Source: Nephrocerus scutellatus (Eukaryota; Arthropoda; Insecta; Diptera; Pipunculidae). Taken from it: DNA of 64,000 bases. Where the stretch lies: positions 58,582,832 to 58,646,831 of the forward strand of contig OX352761.1 of assembly GCA_947095585.1 (NCBI GenBank), in the 5' to 3' direction. This document shows, piece after piece, positions 33,116 to 44,734 of this stretch. Both the position numbers and the translations under genes were made by a program. The notes under the pieces are model-generated. The model saw nothing but the letters and a program-made list of their open reading frames with translations, made no database searches and was not told where the DNA came from. Every line of letters starts with the position of its first letter. The first letter of the stretch is position 1.

Positions 33116-36100
33116 TGTTATGTTATTTATGTTATGTTATTGTTGGTGGGCTGAGAAGCCTTGTGCACTGCGACCTTAAGGTCTATTGTGCGTCCCAGAT
33201 GTCTACCACATTATGTGGTGGCCTAGTTCTTTTATAAGTGCCAATATATCCGCCAGGTCGATAGGTCTGGAATTCTGCCATAGAACTGTATGAGCCTTGA
33301 GGTATCGAAGTCTTTTCCGGGTGAGGGCATCACATATAAATAGTATGTGTTCTGGCGTCTCCTCTGCCTCGCCGCAAAAGCGGCAGCGATCTGTCTGAGA
33401 TTTCCCCATTTTTGTTAAGTGGCCATTAAATGGACCATTTCCTGTCATGTACCAGACAAAGGATCTCAGTGTTTGTCAGTTTAGCTTGATTGCTTTGTTT
33501 ATATTTTTGATGTTGTATTTGAGAAGCTTTTTGGTTTGTTTCATCGTAGTTGATGATTCCCATTCAGCCTCGATGGCGTTGTTTGCCCACTCTTTTATCT
33601 TATTTTTGAGGTGGCTTTTGCTGAAGGCAATGCTTGGCTCGGGGCCAGTGAAGGTCTCTTCCGCGCCTGCTCTTACGCAGAGGTCTGCTGTCTCGTTCCC
33701 ATAAATGCCTGAATGGCCTGGGGACCACATCAGGTTGACCTTATTGGTTTTTGCCAGTTCGTTTAGGTGGCAGTAGCAGCTCCACGTTATTTTTGAATTG
33801 AAAACCGGGCCTTTTAGCGCTAGTAAAGCGGCCTGACTATCAGAGATCATATAGATCTCGGTTCTTCTATAATTACTCTTTATACATTCTAGTGTGCATG
33901 CTTCTAATGCTGTTGTTTCTGCCTGGAAAACGGTTGGGGATTTTTCTAGGGGTATACGTAATTTGAGTCTGGGTCCGAATACCCCGGCCCCTGTTACTGA
34001 GTTCGTTTTGGATCCATCTGTGCACCAGATAGATGCATGATTGGGGAGGTTATTTATGATATTTTCAACTTGATTGCGGTCCGGTACTTTTACTGAGAAG
34101 TTCCTTTGGAAATTAGTTGTTTTTATCATTGAGTCTGATTGGAGGACGAATTCGCTTCCCAAATTGATTTTTGTGATGATGCTTGTATGTCCTGGTCTAT
34201 TGACTTTGAGTTGGTTGGTTACCTTGAGTGAGATGGCTCCCGCTTCGCTTTTGATGTGTAAGTGAAGAGGAGTGAGTCCTAGTATTTTTTCTAGTGCTGC
34301 TGTTGGGAAAGTCTTGATGGCTCCTGTTGACATATTAGTCTTTGAATTTTGCTGAGTTTTGGGCGTGTTTTCCACTGCTCTGTTTTTGGCCACCATATCA
34401 GGGCTGCGTAAGTGAGCCTAGGCCTGATAATGCTTTGGTTTAGCCATAGAGAAACTTGCGGGTTTGCTCCCCACGTTTTGTTGAACATGCGTTGGCAAGT
34501 GAAGTAAGCTTTGTTAGCTTTGTTGGTGATGTATGATATGTGGGAGTTCCATGTTAGTTTTTGGTCAAACATTACCCCCAGGTATTTTGCTTCAGGCATT
34601 ATTTGGAGTATTTTGCCTTGGAATCTTAGGACGGGAAGAGTTGTTCTCCTTCTTTTTGTGCAAAACGGTGCATACGATTTTATCTGGGTTGACACTTAGG
34701 TCTGCCTCCCGGCACCATTCGTTTACTATTTTGAGAGCTAATTGCATGCGCTCTGTTATCGTGCTTTCGAATTTACCTCGAACAATTAGGACTAGATCAT
34801 CCGCATAGGCAATATTTGTGATAAGATTGTTCTTAAGCCTGTCTAGCAATTGATCCATCACCAGTAGCCACAAGAGTGGTGATAAAACGCCTCCTTGTGG
34901 ACAACCTCTTGTTTGCCGCTATTGTGATGGTTTCGTCACCAAATGAGGCCCGAATTTTCCTACCCCTTAGCATGCACATGACCCAACCTATGATAGAGGA
35001 ATCTATTCTCCTTGTTCTAGCTTGTGCTTGAATTACTTCGAAGTTAGTGTTGTCGAATGCGCCTTGGATGTCGATGAAGGCGCATAGTAACATCTCTTTG
35101 CTTCGGAGTGTATCTTCGATTTCAGTGCTCAGCTCGTGGAGGGCTGTTTCTGTTGATTTCTGGGGTTAATTGGATTTGATTGGAGTATATTAGATCTTAT
35201 GTAGTGACCTAAGATTTTTTCCATGGATTTGAGTATAAATTATGTAAGGCTGATAGGCCTGTATGACCTTGTATCCTCGGGGGATTTCTTCCCTACCTTT
35301 GGTAAGAAAATCACTCGTACATCTCTCCAGCACCTTGGTACATATTCTAGGCTATAGCTGGATTTATAGAGTTTTACGAGTAGAGATTCTAATAGGTGCA
35401 AACCGCGTTGTAGGAGTATCGGGTATATTCCGTCTCCTCCTGGGGATTTGTAGGGGCCGAAGGAATTTACTGCCCATCGAATTCCTTCAGTGGTGAAGAT
35501 TTTGTTTGAGCGTCTGTAAGCTTCCGCGGGGATAAGGTAGAGGTTTGTGTTAATGTCCTCGTTTTCTTCTTGGTTGCCTAGTATTCGGCAGTTGGGGAAA
35601 TGACTTTTTATTAGGCAGTCAAGAGTTTCTAGTCTGTTGGATGTCAATTCACCGTTTGGTTTTTTGACAGATCCGAGTGGATTTTTATGGTCGAGAGAGA
35701 GAGCTTTGTGTAGTCGACATGCTGTTGGTAGTTTGTCAATACTTTCGCAAAATTCTCTCCAACTGTTCCTTTTGCTGTTTCTTAGTGCAGCGTTATATCT
35801 AGTAAGGGAGGTTCGATAGGCCGTCCAGTTGTTTGACCGTTTAGCCTTGTTGAAAAGTTTTCTGACCTCTCTTCTTTTGGCCTCGAGATCGTGGTTCCAC
35901 CATGGAACATCTCTCGTGCCTCTGACTCGTACTGCGGAGCAGCTTATATGGTAGGCATTCATGATTGCCTCGGTAAGGTTGTTTGCAGTGCTATCTAATT
36001 CTGCAATTGTTCTAATTGGGTTACTGAAGCCTGTTAGGTTAGCTTGGAGTGTGTCTTGAAAGACTTGCCAGTTAATGTGTTTAGGGGTTCTAATTAGAGA

Positions 36101-36244
36101 TTGAACCCTGTGGGGTGTTTCGATATTGAAATTGATATACATGTGATCGGAGAATGATGCCTCTTTCATTACGTGCCAGTTTTGGATCGTGCTGGCCGTA
36201 CCTGCGTCTGACAGGGTAAGGTCCAGTACCTCTCTCCTTATGGC
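33116..36244 (-). mobile_element. LOA/I-like non-LTR element, unit 2
   Basis: Same extent and both same end points as unit 1 (3' tail at 33116, cut at CTCCTTATGGC), nearly identical throughout. It has a ~10-bp loss near 34328 and a 1-bp gain near 34914 relative to unit 1. Confidence 0.86.
33203..36244 (-). pseudogene. LOA/I-like ORF2, unit 2: endonuclease end, RT, RNase H, CCHC
   Basis: 35240-36169 is one 309-residue stretch covering the endonuclease end and RT fingers. 34833-35093 and 34592-34873 cover the palm (AYADDLVLIV), with a 1-bp gain in the GCPQGG motif near 34914. 33476-34396 is a 306-residue RNase H stretch with all catalytic residues. 33203-33448 holds the C-terminal CRFCGEAEETPEHILFIC zinc motif, unbroken only in this copy. 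A 24-bp loss near 35165, shared with unit 1 but not unit 3, removes part of the palm entry. Confidence 0.85.
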
Positions 36245-36255
36245 GTTTATGAAGG
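36245..36255. other. Tandem-duplication junction 2 with the same 11-bp filler
   Basis: GTTTATGAAGG between TCTCCTTATGGC and TTCACTGGTAGTG, exactly as at 29007-29017 and 7,238 bp away. Confidence 0.9.
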
Positions 36256-38275
36256 TTCACTGGTAGTGAAAAGCCGAATGTCAAACATCGATCGCTTCGC
36301 TTTACTCAAGTCGAAGCTCACTGGGAAAGCATTGGAAGCAATTACTGATTTGGACTTGACTTGAGACAACGATCCGATCGCCTGGTCAACATTGGACCGA
36401 ACGTTTGACAATCCGAGACATTTAGCAAAAATTGAACTAGAGGCTATGCTAGTTCTACCACGACGTCCAACAATCCCAGGAAATGCAGAGTCTATTATTT
36501 CGTACATGCACTACACTAAAGGACGGGTCTCCAATCTAAAAAGACATAAAATAAGTGGAGAACAGATCATGGCCTATTTAATCCTTCGAGGCTTAGATCC
36601 TATCACACGTGGCAGATTGGACGATTTTTACAACTGTAAAACCAGACTTCCTACCTTAGAGGAAATATAAGACTTCATGTTCAAGGAATACCAGCATCAT
36701 CTATATCAAGACGACAATTGTCAAATTATTCAGTCATCTCATAAGGTACCTAGGAAGGATTTCAGTATGCCGCATACCAAAGTACATGCTACACTTCAAT
36801 CGAAAGAAGCAGCAACAAAGGTAACAATGAAGTGCTTCATCTGCACAGAAAACCATCTAGTTGTGGACAGTCCAGAGATCCTGAGCTCACAGCATCGAGA
36901 AGCCTTGCTACGTGACCACAAGATCTGCATATATATCTTAAAGCATCGTTTCGACTATCGCTCTCCTTGCAAATCAAGAGAGTATTTAAAATGCAGAACC
37001 TGTCAAGGACCTCATATTACAGAAATGCATCCGCAGCCAAATTCCACGGCTAACCTTCCATCGACGAGTAGCACTTACCTGTGCCAAAATGAATCCGATG
37101 CCTCTTCTAGTGTGCTTCTACCTACAGCAATCGCGACGCTTTTAGTTAACGATGACAACATTCTAGTTCGTTGCTTGCTGGATCAAAGCAGCCAAGCAAA
37201 TTACATATCCGAAGATTTGGTGCAGAAGTTACGATTGCCTAAAAAACGAACACTTGTCAAAGTTATTGGAGTAGGAGGGGAAATTGGAACAGTCCGCTCT
37301 ATTGCCAATATAAAATTAAAACTTGATAATCCAGATCAACCATTCATAAACATCAAAGCACTCGTGGTCAAACGAGTTACCGGATCACTTCCCAGCATGC
37401 CCAGTCACATCGCCTGGAAATCGTCCTTTGACAAACCTCTTGCAGATTCGCATTTCAACAAACCAGCACATATTCCTCTGCTATTGGGTGGACCAGTATA
37501 TTCAACAGTGTTACGTCCAGGTTTGGAGAAGAAGTAAGGATTATTACTGCAAAACACATTTCTTGGTGGGTGGATCGTATCTGGAGACCCGGGAAACGGA
37601 AGTGGAAAACGCACCTCCGCCTTTACTACACTATCAGAGTTCGAGTCAAATCTAATGGATTTCGAAAGGCGACCCAACAAAACAGAACCATTGGGCGAAT
37701 TTTTCCTTAACACTGTGACATACGGCGTGGGCTGCGCACCATGGCAAGCAATTCGTACTATCCATCAAATCGCAGATGACAACGCACCGGATTTGGAGAC
37801 CAAGGACATAATCAAGAACTCTATTTACATGGATGATCTGTTTCACGGAGCTGATAGCATTAAAAAATGTCAAGAGCAAATTGCTAAGATAACAACTACA
37901 CTAGAGGCCGGTAAGCTATCCCTAACAAAATGGGCATCAAACCACCCAGACGATCTTCGTTACATAAAAGACAGCAAAAAACTCAGTGCCTACAAAGATA
38001 CTACCGATCTGATTGCCATCGACACGCATATTAAGGACTTCAACGACTACTGCCAACAATTTCCGAACAATAACTACTCAGCATTACATCAACATTGCTG
38101 GACCCTTGAAGAAGCAGTGAGACGCGAGGCCATGACAATTAAAGAAGGCATCACTATAAGCTATAGTAGTAGACAGACGAAACGTTTCATAATGCCAGGG
38201 GTTTTAAAAGGTATTGTCAAATACGCTCCCCAAATACAAATGACCGCCGGCGTAGCAGAAAACAGAAAAACGTAG
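36256..38275 (+). pseudogene. BEL-2 copy D gag-protease-RT fragment-envelope region, three stops
   Basis: Open pieces are 36392-36670, 36677-37537 and 37655-38275. Gag knuckle 1 has lost a Cys (CFICTENHLVVDS). Protease reads LLDQSSQANYISED. The RT fragment keeps YMDD near 37830. The envelope-like start ends at the shared TAG at 38273. It is the most damaged of copies B-D. Confidence 0.82.
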
Positions 38276-39234
38276 TAGAAAACTATCAACTGGAGCATCA
38301 AATCGTAAAATTGGAGGACAAAATTAAAAAAGTTTTAAAAGTGTCCCGCCTCATCACAGACATCAATGACATGGAGTCTAAAACTGTTGACATGCAACTT
38401 CATGCACTGGTAGAACAGCAGCAACAGCTCCGAATTCAAGAACAAATGAATGACTACTCCTCCAGCATTCAACTACTCATCAACGCTATCCAAGCAAATC
38501 ATCAGAACATCATCAACATCCGCCCCGTTGAAGCTTTAACAACGTATGTCAGTAAAATAAACGGTGACTTGAACTTCTGCAGGTTTCCAAACGTATCAGA
38601 TACAACTATGCTATTCACATTCAACAAAGTAACAAAAACTGTCCGAGAAAATATGGTTACCGTGACGTTCAACATTCCTCTGGTTCAACCAAGAATCTTC
38701 TCTAAATTTGCTCTTATCAGTGTTCCAACTATCGAGTCTCATGCGGTTCTCCTAGACCGTGAAGACTTTTTTCAACAAATTGTTCTCAGCAGTGATAGCA
38801 AAACTTACTTTGATCCAACTCAAGCCATTGATCCTGGGGAAGGAATTTACGAGAAAGTTGAAGAAAAAAAACTAAAACTGCGTTGAGTCCTACACCAGAT
38901 CTCTTTCCGACACCTGCACAGCAAAACAACTTAAAGCGGAATTCAATAAAATAAACCTTTTGGATAGTGATCTTGCAGTCATCTATAGAACTGCTACCAA
39001 CTAAGTTAATATTGTGTGCAACGACACACTGACACCCCTCATAACCACAGTATATCTAGTAAGATTTCCAGGATGCAGAATTTCTGGCACTCAATTCAAA
39101 ATTACGGCTCCCACCAAAGGGAGATTGCTAGCGTCAGTTACCTCAATAAAGAAGATAAAATACACGGAAGCTGGGTACGTGCATACATCATCAATAACGA
39201 GTCAATATCCCACATAACCACAGAATCAGTCTAG
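38276..39234 (+). pseudogene. BEL-2 copy D envelope-like C-terminal part
   Basis: 38311-38886 is open (coiled coil, IPLVQPRIFSKFALISVP, with Val-to-Phe at DREDFFQQ). The anchor deletion is at about 39120, after which only the last codons before 39234 remain. Confidence 0.7.
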
Positions 39235-39277
39235 ATTTTCCTCACTTACAACTAACAACCTTTTCCCGCCGGGAGTT

Positions 39278-40218
39278 TGTTTATGACAACAAAAAATAAT
39301 ACACAAACCAAAACAAAAATAAACGCATTGAGCATATGTTCAATTGTTGTGCATCGAATATGGGTATTCATCGATCGGACGTTTACCCCAAAATAATTTA
39401 ATAGCTTAAGTTGCACAATAATATTCAATAGTTGTAAACATACTACATACTACGCAGCGAATATGGGTCACCGTCGATAAGCATAAATTGCATCGGACGT
39501 TTAAGTTGCACAATAATTTAGCCTTTATTCTTTGTAAGCATAAATTGCACAATAACGATTTAGCCTAGTTAAAGTAAATTATTAGTAATTAAATAAGCAA
39601 ATAAATTGTATAAATAGTTAGGAAATTTGTATAATAAAATCAGAATAAGTTACCATTTCAAACAGCTTGTTTTCAATTACATAGTTAGCCACCTACCCAA
39701 GGTAAGGTGACTATTTCTATTCCAAGTGCAAGGAGCACTTTCTACAAAGAGTGGTCCTTCGAGCAGGACCAATTCAATATTGGACATCCGAACAATACCA
39801 ACTCGATTTTACTAGGCTTGCGAGCCTTAAACCATGAGGTATCTCTTGGAATAACCTTATTGGAATCCCACCTTGAGTGCAGACTACTGCCAAAGGTTCA
39901 AGTCGAATGCGTAATAGCCAGGGCTTGTGGAGACCAATTAAGGAACATCGGGGCTCATCGATCGAAACTCCAATTATTCCACAAAGATCCTGCCAGTCTA
40001 CAAAATCCTGTCAGTCTACGACGATCCTGCCAGTGTACATAAATCTTGCCAGTATTCAAATCCCAGTGGTCCGTCGAGCCAGTCACTATTTTATTTCAAG
40101 TGCAAGGAGCAATTTCTACAAACAGTGGTTCTTAGAGCCGGGTAGCGATAGTTTATAATCATTTCCAAACCATTCTTTCGTATCCTAGTGTGAGGCCGCA
40201 CTAGGGTGGTTATAAACA
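39278..40218 (+). repeat. BEL-2 LTR (short type) between copies D and E
   Basis: 941 bp, TGTTTAT...ATAAACA. It is the LTR that originally led into copy E before the LOA-like insertion. Confidence 0.88.
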
Positions 40219-40228
40219 GTCGCATACA

Positions 40229-40314
40229 TAAAAGTAACAGATTACTTTACCAAGCATATAAAAGTAATAGGTTACTTTATCCACATTTAAAAGTAATAGT
40301 TTACTTTATCCGCA
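40229..40314 (+). repeat. BEL-2 leader hairpin repeats, cut early in unit 3
   Basis: Three units ending TTATCCGCA, then LOA-like sequence (GACAAAGGATCTC). Relative to unit 2 about 400 bp is missing: the rest of the leader repeats, the element's 3' tail and its C-terminal zinc motif. Confidence 0.85.
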
Positions 40315-40335
40315 GACAAAGGATCTCAGTGTTTG

Positions 40336-43300
40336 TCAGTTTAGCTTGATTGCTTTGTTTATATTTTTGATGTTGTATTTGAGAAGCTTTTTGGTTTGTT
40401 TCATCGTAGTTGATGATTCCCATTCAGCCTCGATGGCGTTGTTTGCCCACTCTTTTATCTTATTTTTGAGGTGGCTTTTGCTGAAGGCAATGCTTGGCTC
40501 GGGGCCAGTGAAGGTCTCTTCCGTGCCTGCTCTTACGCAGAGGTCTGCTGTCTCGTTCCCATAAATGCCTGAATGGCCTGGGGACCACATCAGGTTGACC
40601 TTATTGGTTTTTACCAGTTCGTTTAGGTGGCAGTAGCAGCTCCACGTTATTTTTGAATTGAAAACCGGGCCTTTTAGCGCTAGTAAAGCGGCCTGACTAT
40701 CAGAGATCATATAGATCTCGGTTCTTCTATAATTACTCTTTATACATTCTAGTGTGCATGCTTCTAATGCTGTTGTTTCTGCCTGGAAAACGGTTGGGGA
40801 TTTTTCTAGGGGTATACGTAATTTGAGTCTGGGTCCGAATACCCCTGCCCCTGTTACTGAGTTCGTTTTGGATCCATCTGTGCACCAGATAGATGCCTGA
40901 TTGGGGAGGTTATTTATGATATTTTCAACTTGATTGCGGTCCGGTACTTTTACTGAGAAGTTCCTTTGGAAATTAGTTGTTTTTATCATTGAGTCTGATT
41001 GGAGGACAAATTCGCTTCCCAAATTAATTTTTGTGATGATGCTTGTATGTCCTGGTCTATTGACTTTGAGTTGGTTGGTTACCTTGAGTGAGATGGCTCT
41101 TGCTCCCGCTTCGCTTTTGATGTGTAAGTGAAGAGGAGTGAGTCCTAGTATTTTTTCTAGTGCTGCTGTTGGGCAAGTCTTGATGGCTCCTGTTGCATTA
41201 AGACATATTAGTCTTTGAATTTTGCTGAGTTTTGGGCGTGTTTTCCACTGCTCTGTTTTTGGCCACCATATCAGGGCTGCGTAAGTGAGCCTAGGCCTCA
41301 TAATGCTTTGGTTTAGCCATAGAGTAACTTGCGGGTTTGCTCCCCACGTTTTGTTGAACATGCGTTGGCAAGTGAAGTAAGCTTTTTTAGCTTTGTTGGT
41401 GATGTATGATATGTGGGAGTTCCATGTTAGTTTTTGGTCAAACATTACCCCCAGGTATTTTGCTTCAGGCATTATTTGGAGTATTTTGCCTTGGAGTCTT
41501 AGGACGGAAAGAGTTGTTCTCCTTCTTTTTGTGCAAAACGGTGCATACGATTTTATCTGGGTTGACACTTAGGTCTGCCTCCCGGCACCATTCGTTTACT
41601 ATTTTGAGAGCTAATTGCATACGCTCTGTTATCGTGTTTTCGAATTTACCTCGAACAATTAGGACTAGATCATCCGCATAGGCAATATTTGTGATAAGAT
41701 TGTTCTTAAGCCTGTCTAGCAATTGATCCATCACCAGTAGCCACAAGAGTGGTTCTCCTCCTTGTTCGTTCGTCTCCTTGTTCTAGCTTGTGCTTGAATT
41801 ACTTCGAAGTTAGTGTTGTCGAATGCGCCTTGGATGTCGATGAAGGCGCATAGTAACATCTCTTTGCTTCGGAGTGTATCTTCGATTTTAGTGGTCAGCT
41901 CGTGGAGGGCTGTTTCTGTTGATTTCCCAGCTTGATATGCGTGTTGGCTGGGGTTAATTGGATTTGATTGGAGTATATTAGATCTTATGTAGTGACCTAA
42001 GATTTTTTCAATGGAATTGAGTATAAATTATGTAAGGCTGATAGGCCTGTATGACCTTGTATCCTCGGGGGATTTCTTCCCTACCTTTGGTAAGAAAATC
42101 ACTCGTACATCTCTCCAGCACCTTGGTACATATTCTAGGCTATAGCTGGATTTATAGAGTTTTACGAGTAGAGATTCTAATAGGTGCAAACCGCGTTGTA
42201 GGAGTATCGGGTATATTCCGTCTCCTCCTGGGGATTTGTAGGGGCCGAAGGAATTTACTGCCCATCGAATTCCTTCAGTGGTGAAGATTTTGTTTGAGCG
42301 TCTGTAAGCTTCCGCGGGGATAAGGTAGAGGTTTGTGTTAATGTCCTCGTTTTCTTCTTGGTTGCCTAGTATTCGGCAGTTGGGGAAATTACTTTTTATT
42401 AGGCAGTCAAGAGTTTCTAGTCTGTTGGATGTCAATTCACCGTTTGGTTTTTTGACAGATCCGAGTGGATTTTTATGGTCGAGAGAGAGAGCTTTGTGTA
42501 GTCGACATGCTGTTGGTAGTTTGTCAATACTTTCGCAAAATTCTCTCCAACTGTTCCTTTTGCTGTTTCTTAGTGCAGCGTTATATCTAGTAAGGGAGGT
42601 TCGATAGGCCGTCCAGTTGTTTGACCGTTTAGCCTTGTTGAAAAGTTTTCTGACCTCTCTTCTTTTGGCCTCGAGATCGTGGTTCCACCATGGAACATCT
42701 CTCGTGCCTCTGACTCGTACTGCGGAGCAGCTTGTATGGTAGGCATTCATGATTGCCTCGGTAAGGTCGTTTGCAGTGCTATCTAATTCTGCAATTGTTC
42801 TTATTGGGTTACTGAAGCCTGTTAGGTTAGCTTGGAGTGTGTCTTGAAAGACTTGCCAGTTAATGTGTTTAGGGGTTCTAATTAGAGATTGAACCCTGTG
42901 GGGTGTTTCGATATTGAAATTGATATACATGTGATCGGAGAATGATGCCTCTTTCATTACGTGCCAGTTTTGGATCGTGCTGGCCGTACCTGCGTCTGAC
43001 AGGGTAAGGTCCAGTACCTCTCTCCTTATGGCATCATTTCCCACATTATTTATAATAAAATTGTTTGTTAAGCAATAGTTTAGCAGTTGCTCACCTCTTG
43101 TGTTTGTGTCGGTGCTTCCCCAGACTGTGTGGTGAGAATTTGCATCGCATCCGATCACGAATCTCTGTCTGTGAGCTATGCAGTATTCTGCAAAGCTCTG
43201 TGTTATTTCCGGAGGGGGGTCTTCTTCGTCTCCCGGGAAGTAGGCAGCGGCAAAATTGATGGTGCTCTTGCTTCCGGTATTAATGGGCGTCTCTAGGGAG

Positions 43301-43563
43301 ATCGCGACTAGGTCTCTGGAAATAAATTGATTTAGAAAGTAAATGTTGAACTAGTGGTGACATAGGATTGCTGTCCTTGGTCTTTCGTTCCCTTTGCTGT
43401 AAATCAACTTACCTATATTGTTTGGTATTCCCAGAATTTTGTCGTATTTGGTCCATGGCTCTTGGATGAGAGCTATGTCCCAGTTTTTGGCAGCGAAGAG
43501 CAGGCATAGGTTGGCGGTTGCTGTCTTGGATTTATGCAGATTTATCTGCACGCACTTCAGCAT
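40336..43563 (-). pseudogene. LOA/I-like ORF2, unit 3: endonuclease, RT, RNase H
   Basis: The start is LKCVQINLHKSKTATANL (43351-43563) with IQEPW. The frame is lost at ~43160-43350, then 42028-43158 has MIGCDANSHHTVWGS, VLDLTLSD and SFSDHMYINFN, i.e. the endonuclease catalytic part, and RT fingers. It keeps the 24 bp (near 41930) that units 1 and 2 have lost. About 130 bp covering the GCPQGG motif is replaced near 41755. 41465-41746 has AYADDLVLIV. 40336-41568 is a 410-residue RT-end and RNase H stretch with CTDGSKTNSVTGAGVF, FQAETTALEA, MISDSQAALLAL and WSPGHSGIYGNETADL. Confidence 0.85.
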
Positions 43564-43823
43564 TTTGGGTATTTTTTGGGCTAACCGGCTTGTCTTGAGA
43601 GCCCTGTGTTGTCGTGGTCTCGGTGGACTTTGTCGGTCTTGCTGCTGCTAGGCCATGTTTTTTGGACCGTTTAGCCTGGTCTGGTTTGGTAGTGGTTTTT
43701 AGTGGTAGTTGTTGTTGGGTGATGCCTTAGTCTTCCTGAGAGACTTGATTGCCCTGGTTTTGGTGGCGCCTTGTCGTGTACCACTTTCGCATCTGCTTTC
43801 TCCTTTTCGTGGTCTTTTTTTTT
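43561..43823 (-). pseudogene. LOA/I-like ORF1 tail, broken
   Basis: A Lys/Thr/Pro-rich stretch (KRSKKHGLAAARPTKSTET, then TQGSQDKPVSPKN) overlaps the ORF2 start by a few bases. The upstream half is in another frame. No zinc knuckle is left. ORF1 identity rests on position and composition. Confidence 0.5.
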
Positions 43824-43901
43824 AAAGTAATAGTTTACTTTATCCGTATTTGAAAGTAATAGCTTACTTTACCAACGCTTTAACATGCACTTCACTTCAA
43901 C

Positions 43902-44734
43902 ATGGACCAACTTGGACGAGTTATCGATAACCTACAAGATGTCATCACCCAGCTGGAAGAGGTTAGAGTTAACCTGGTCAAACTGGGATTAGAAAAGCGT
44001 TCTCCAGAAACGCTTTCCAGGCAGTACGAAAAGGCTATGAACCTTTGGACTTCCATCGAGAGTTACTACGCTAACTTATCTAAGCTAAGCAAAAAAGTCG
44101 CTGCCGAATTCCTGCAAAAATTCGAAGCAGCACAAACAATCTTCGCAAAAATTAAAGAGTTCATCAAGAAGAACTCCCCGCAGTTGTTGGATGAGGACAA
44201 AACCGAAGACGGAAATCCTGGAGATGCAGTTGCCCCAACTGATGAGAAAACCAGCCATACTCTCGAAGCACATACGGCCGCAAGTTCCAATCCTCAAACA
44301 GATGAAAGGAATGTTTCACCAGAGCACATCCATACGACACCATCATCAAAATTAAAATCAATTATTCCCGCTACATCTGTCGATATCAGCAAGTCGGCGT
44401 CCAAGGCGTCTAACGATCCCCAACTCTCCATGCCCGTTCAACCAGTATTTACATACGTGCAAGGAGTTGGGTTTGTCTTACAAAATCCTGCGGGAGGGAT
44501 GTGTGGTCAAGAATACATCACTCCATCGCAGCCGTCCAACTTACCTCAATATGCAAGTAATACAACCAAAGCTCTTCTACATGCCATAGCGAAACTAACG
44601 CTTGATCGAGAGAATGAAGCGATGGTAGACAGACCGCGTGCAGAGGGTATCAAATCCTGGAGGTACACCTAAGAGAATATAGTGGTGACATCACAAAATA
44701 CCGTGAATTTAAAGAGCAGTTCGATTCACTGGTA
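43902..44734 (+). pseudogene. BEL-2 copy E gag N-terminal part, frameshifted
   Basis: Open from the ATG: MDQLGRVIDNLQDVITQLEE, coiled coil, acidic linker. A 1-bp loss near 44648 (CAGAGGGTATCAAATCCTGG) shifts it into a TAA at 44670 just before the capsid-like block. The natural start is the ATG that follows the leader. Confidence 0.83.

Larger units (their letters stand above)
36256..39277 (+). mobile_element. BEL-2 copy D interior (starts in mid-gag)
   Basis: It is the third copy of the duplicated segment. It collects its own stops: TGA at 36362 (GACTTGACTTGAGAC), TAA at 36667 (GAAATATAAGAC) and TAA at 37535 (GAGAAGAAGTAAGG). Confidence 0.88.
40315..43823 (-). mobile_element. LOA/I-like non-LTR element, unit 3 (the only copy with the 5' side)
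   Basis: It lacks its 3' ~300 bp but keeps the 5' side: endonuclease start and the tail of ORF1 up to a 9-T run at 43815-43823. The next bases, AAAGTAA (43824-43830), repeat the AAAAGTAA found before the element's 3' end in units 1 and 2, i.e. a target-site duplication. This shows the original insertion point in the BEL-2 leader. Confidence 0.85.
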
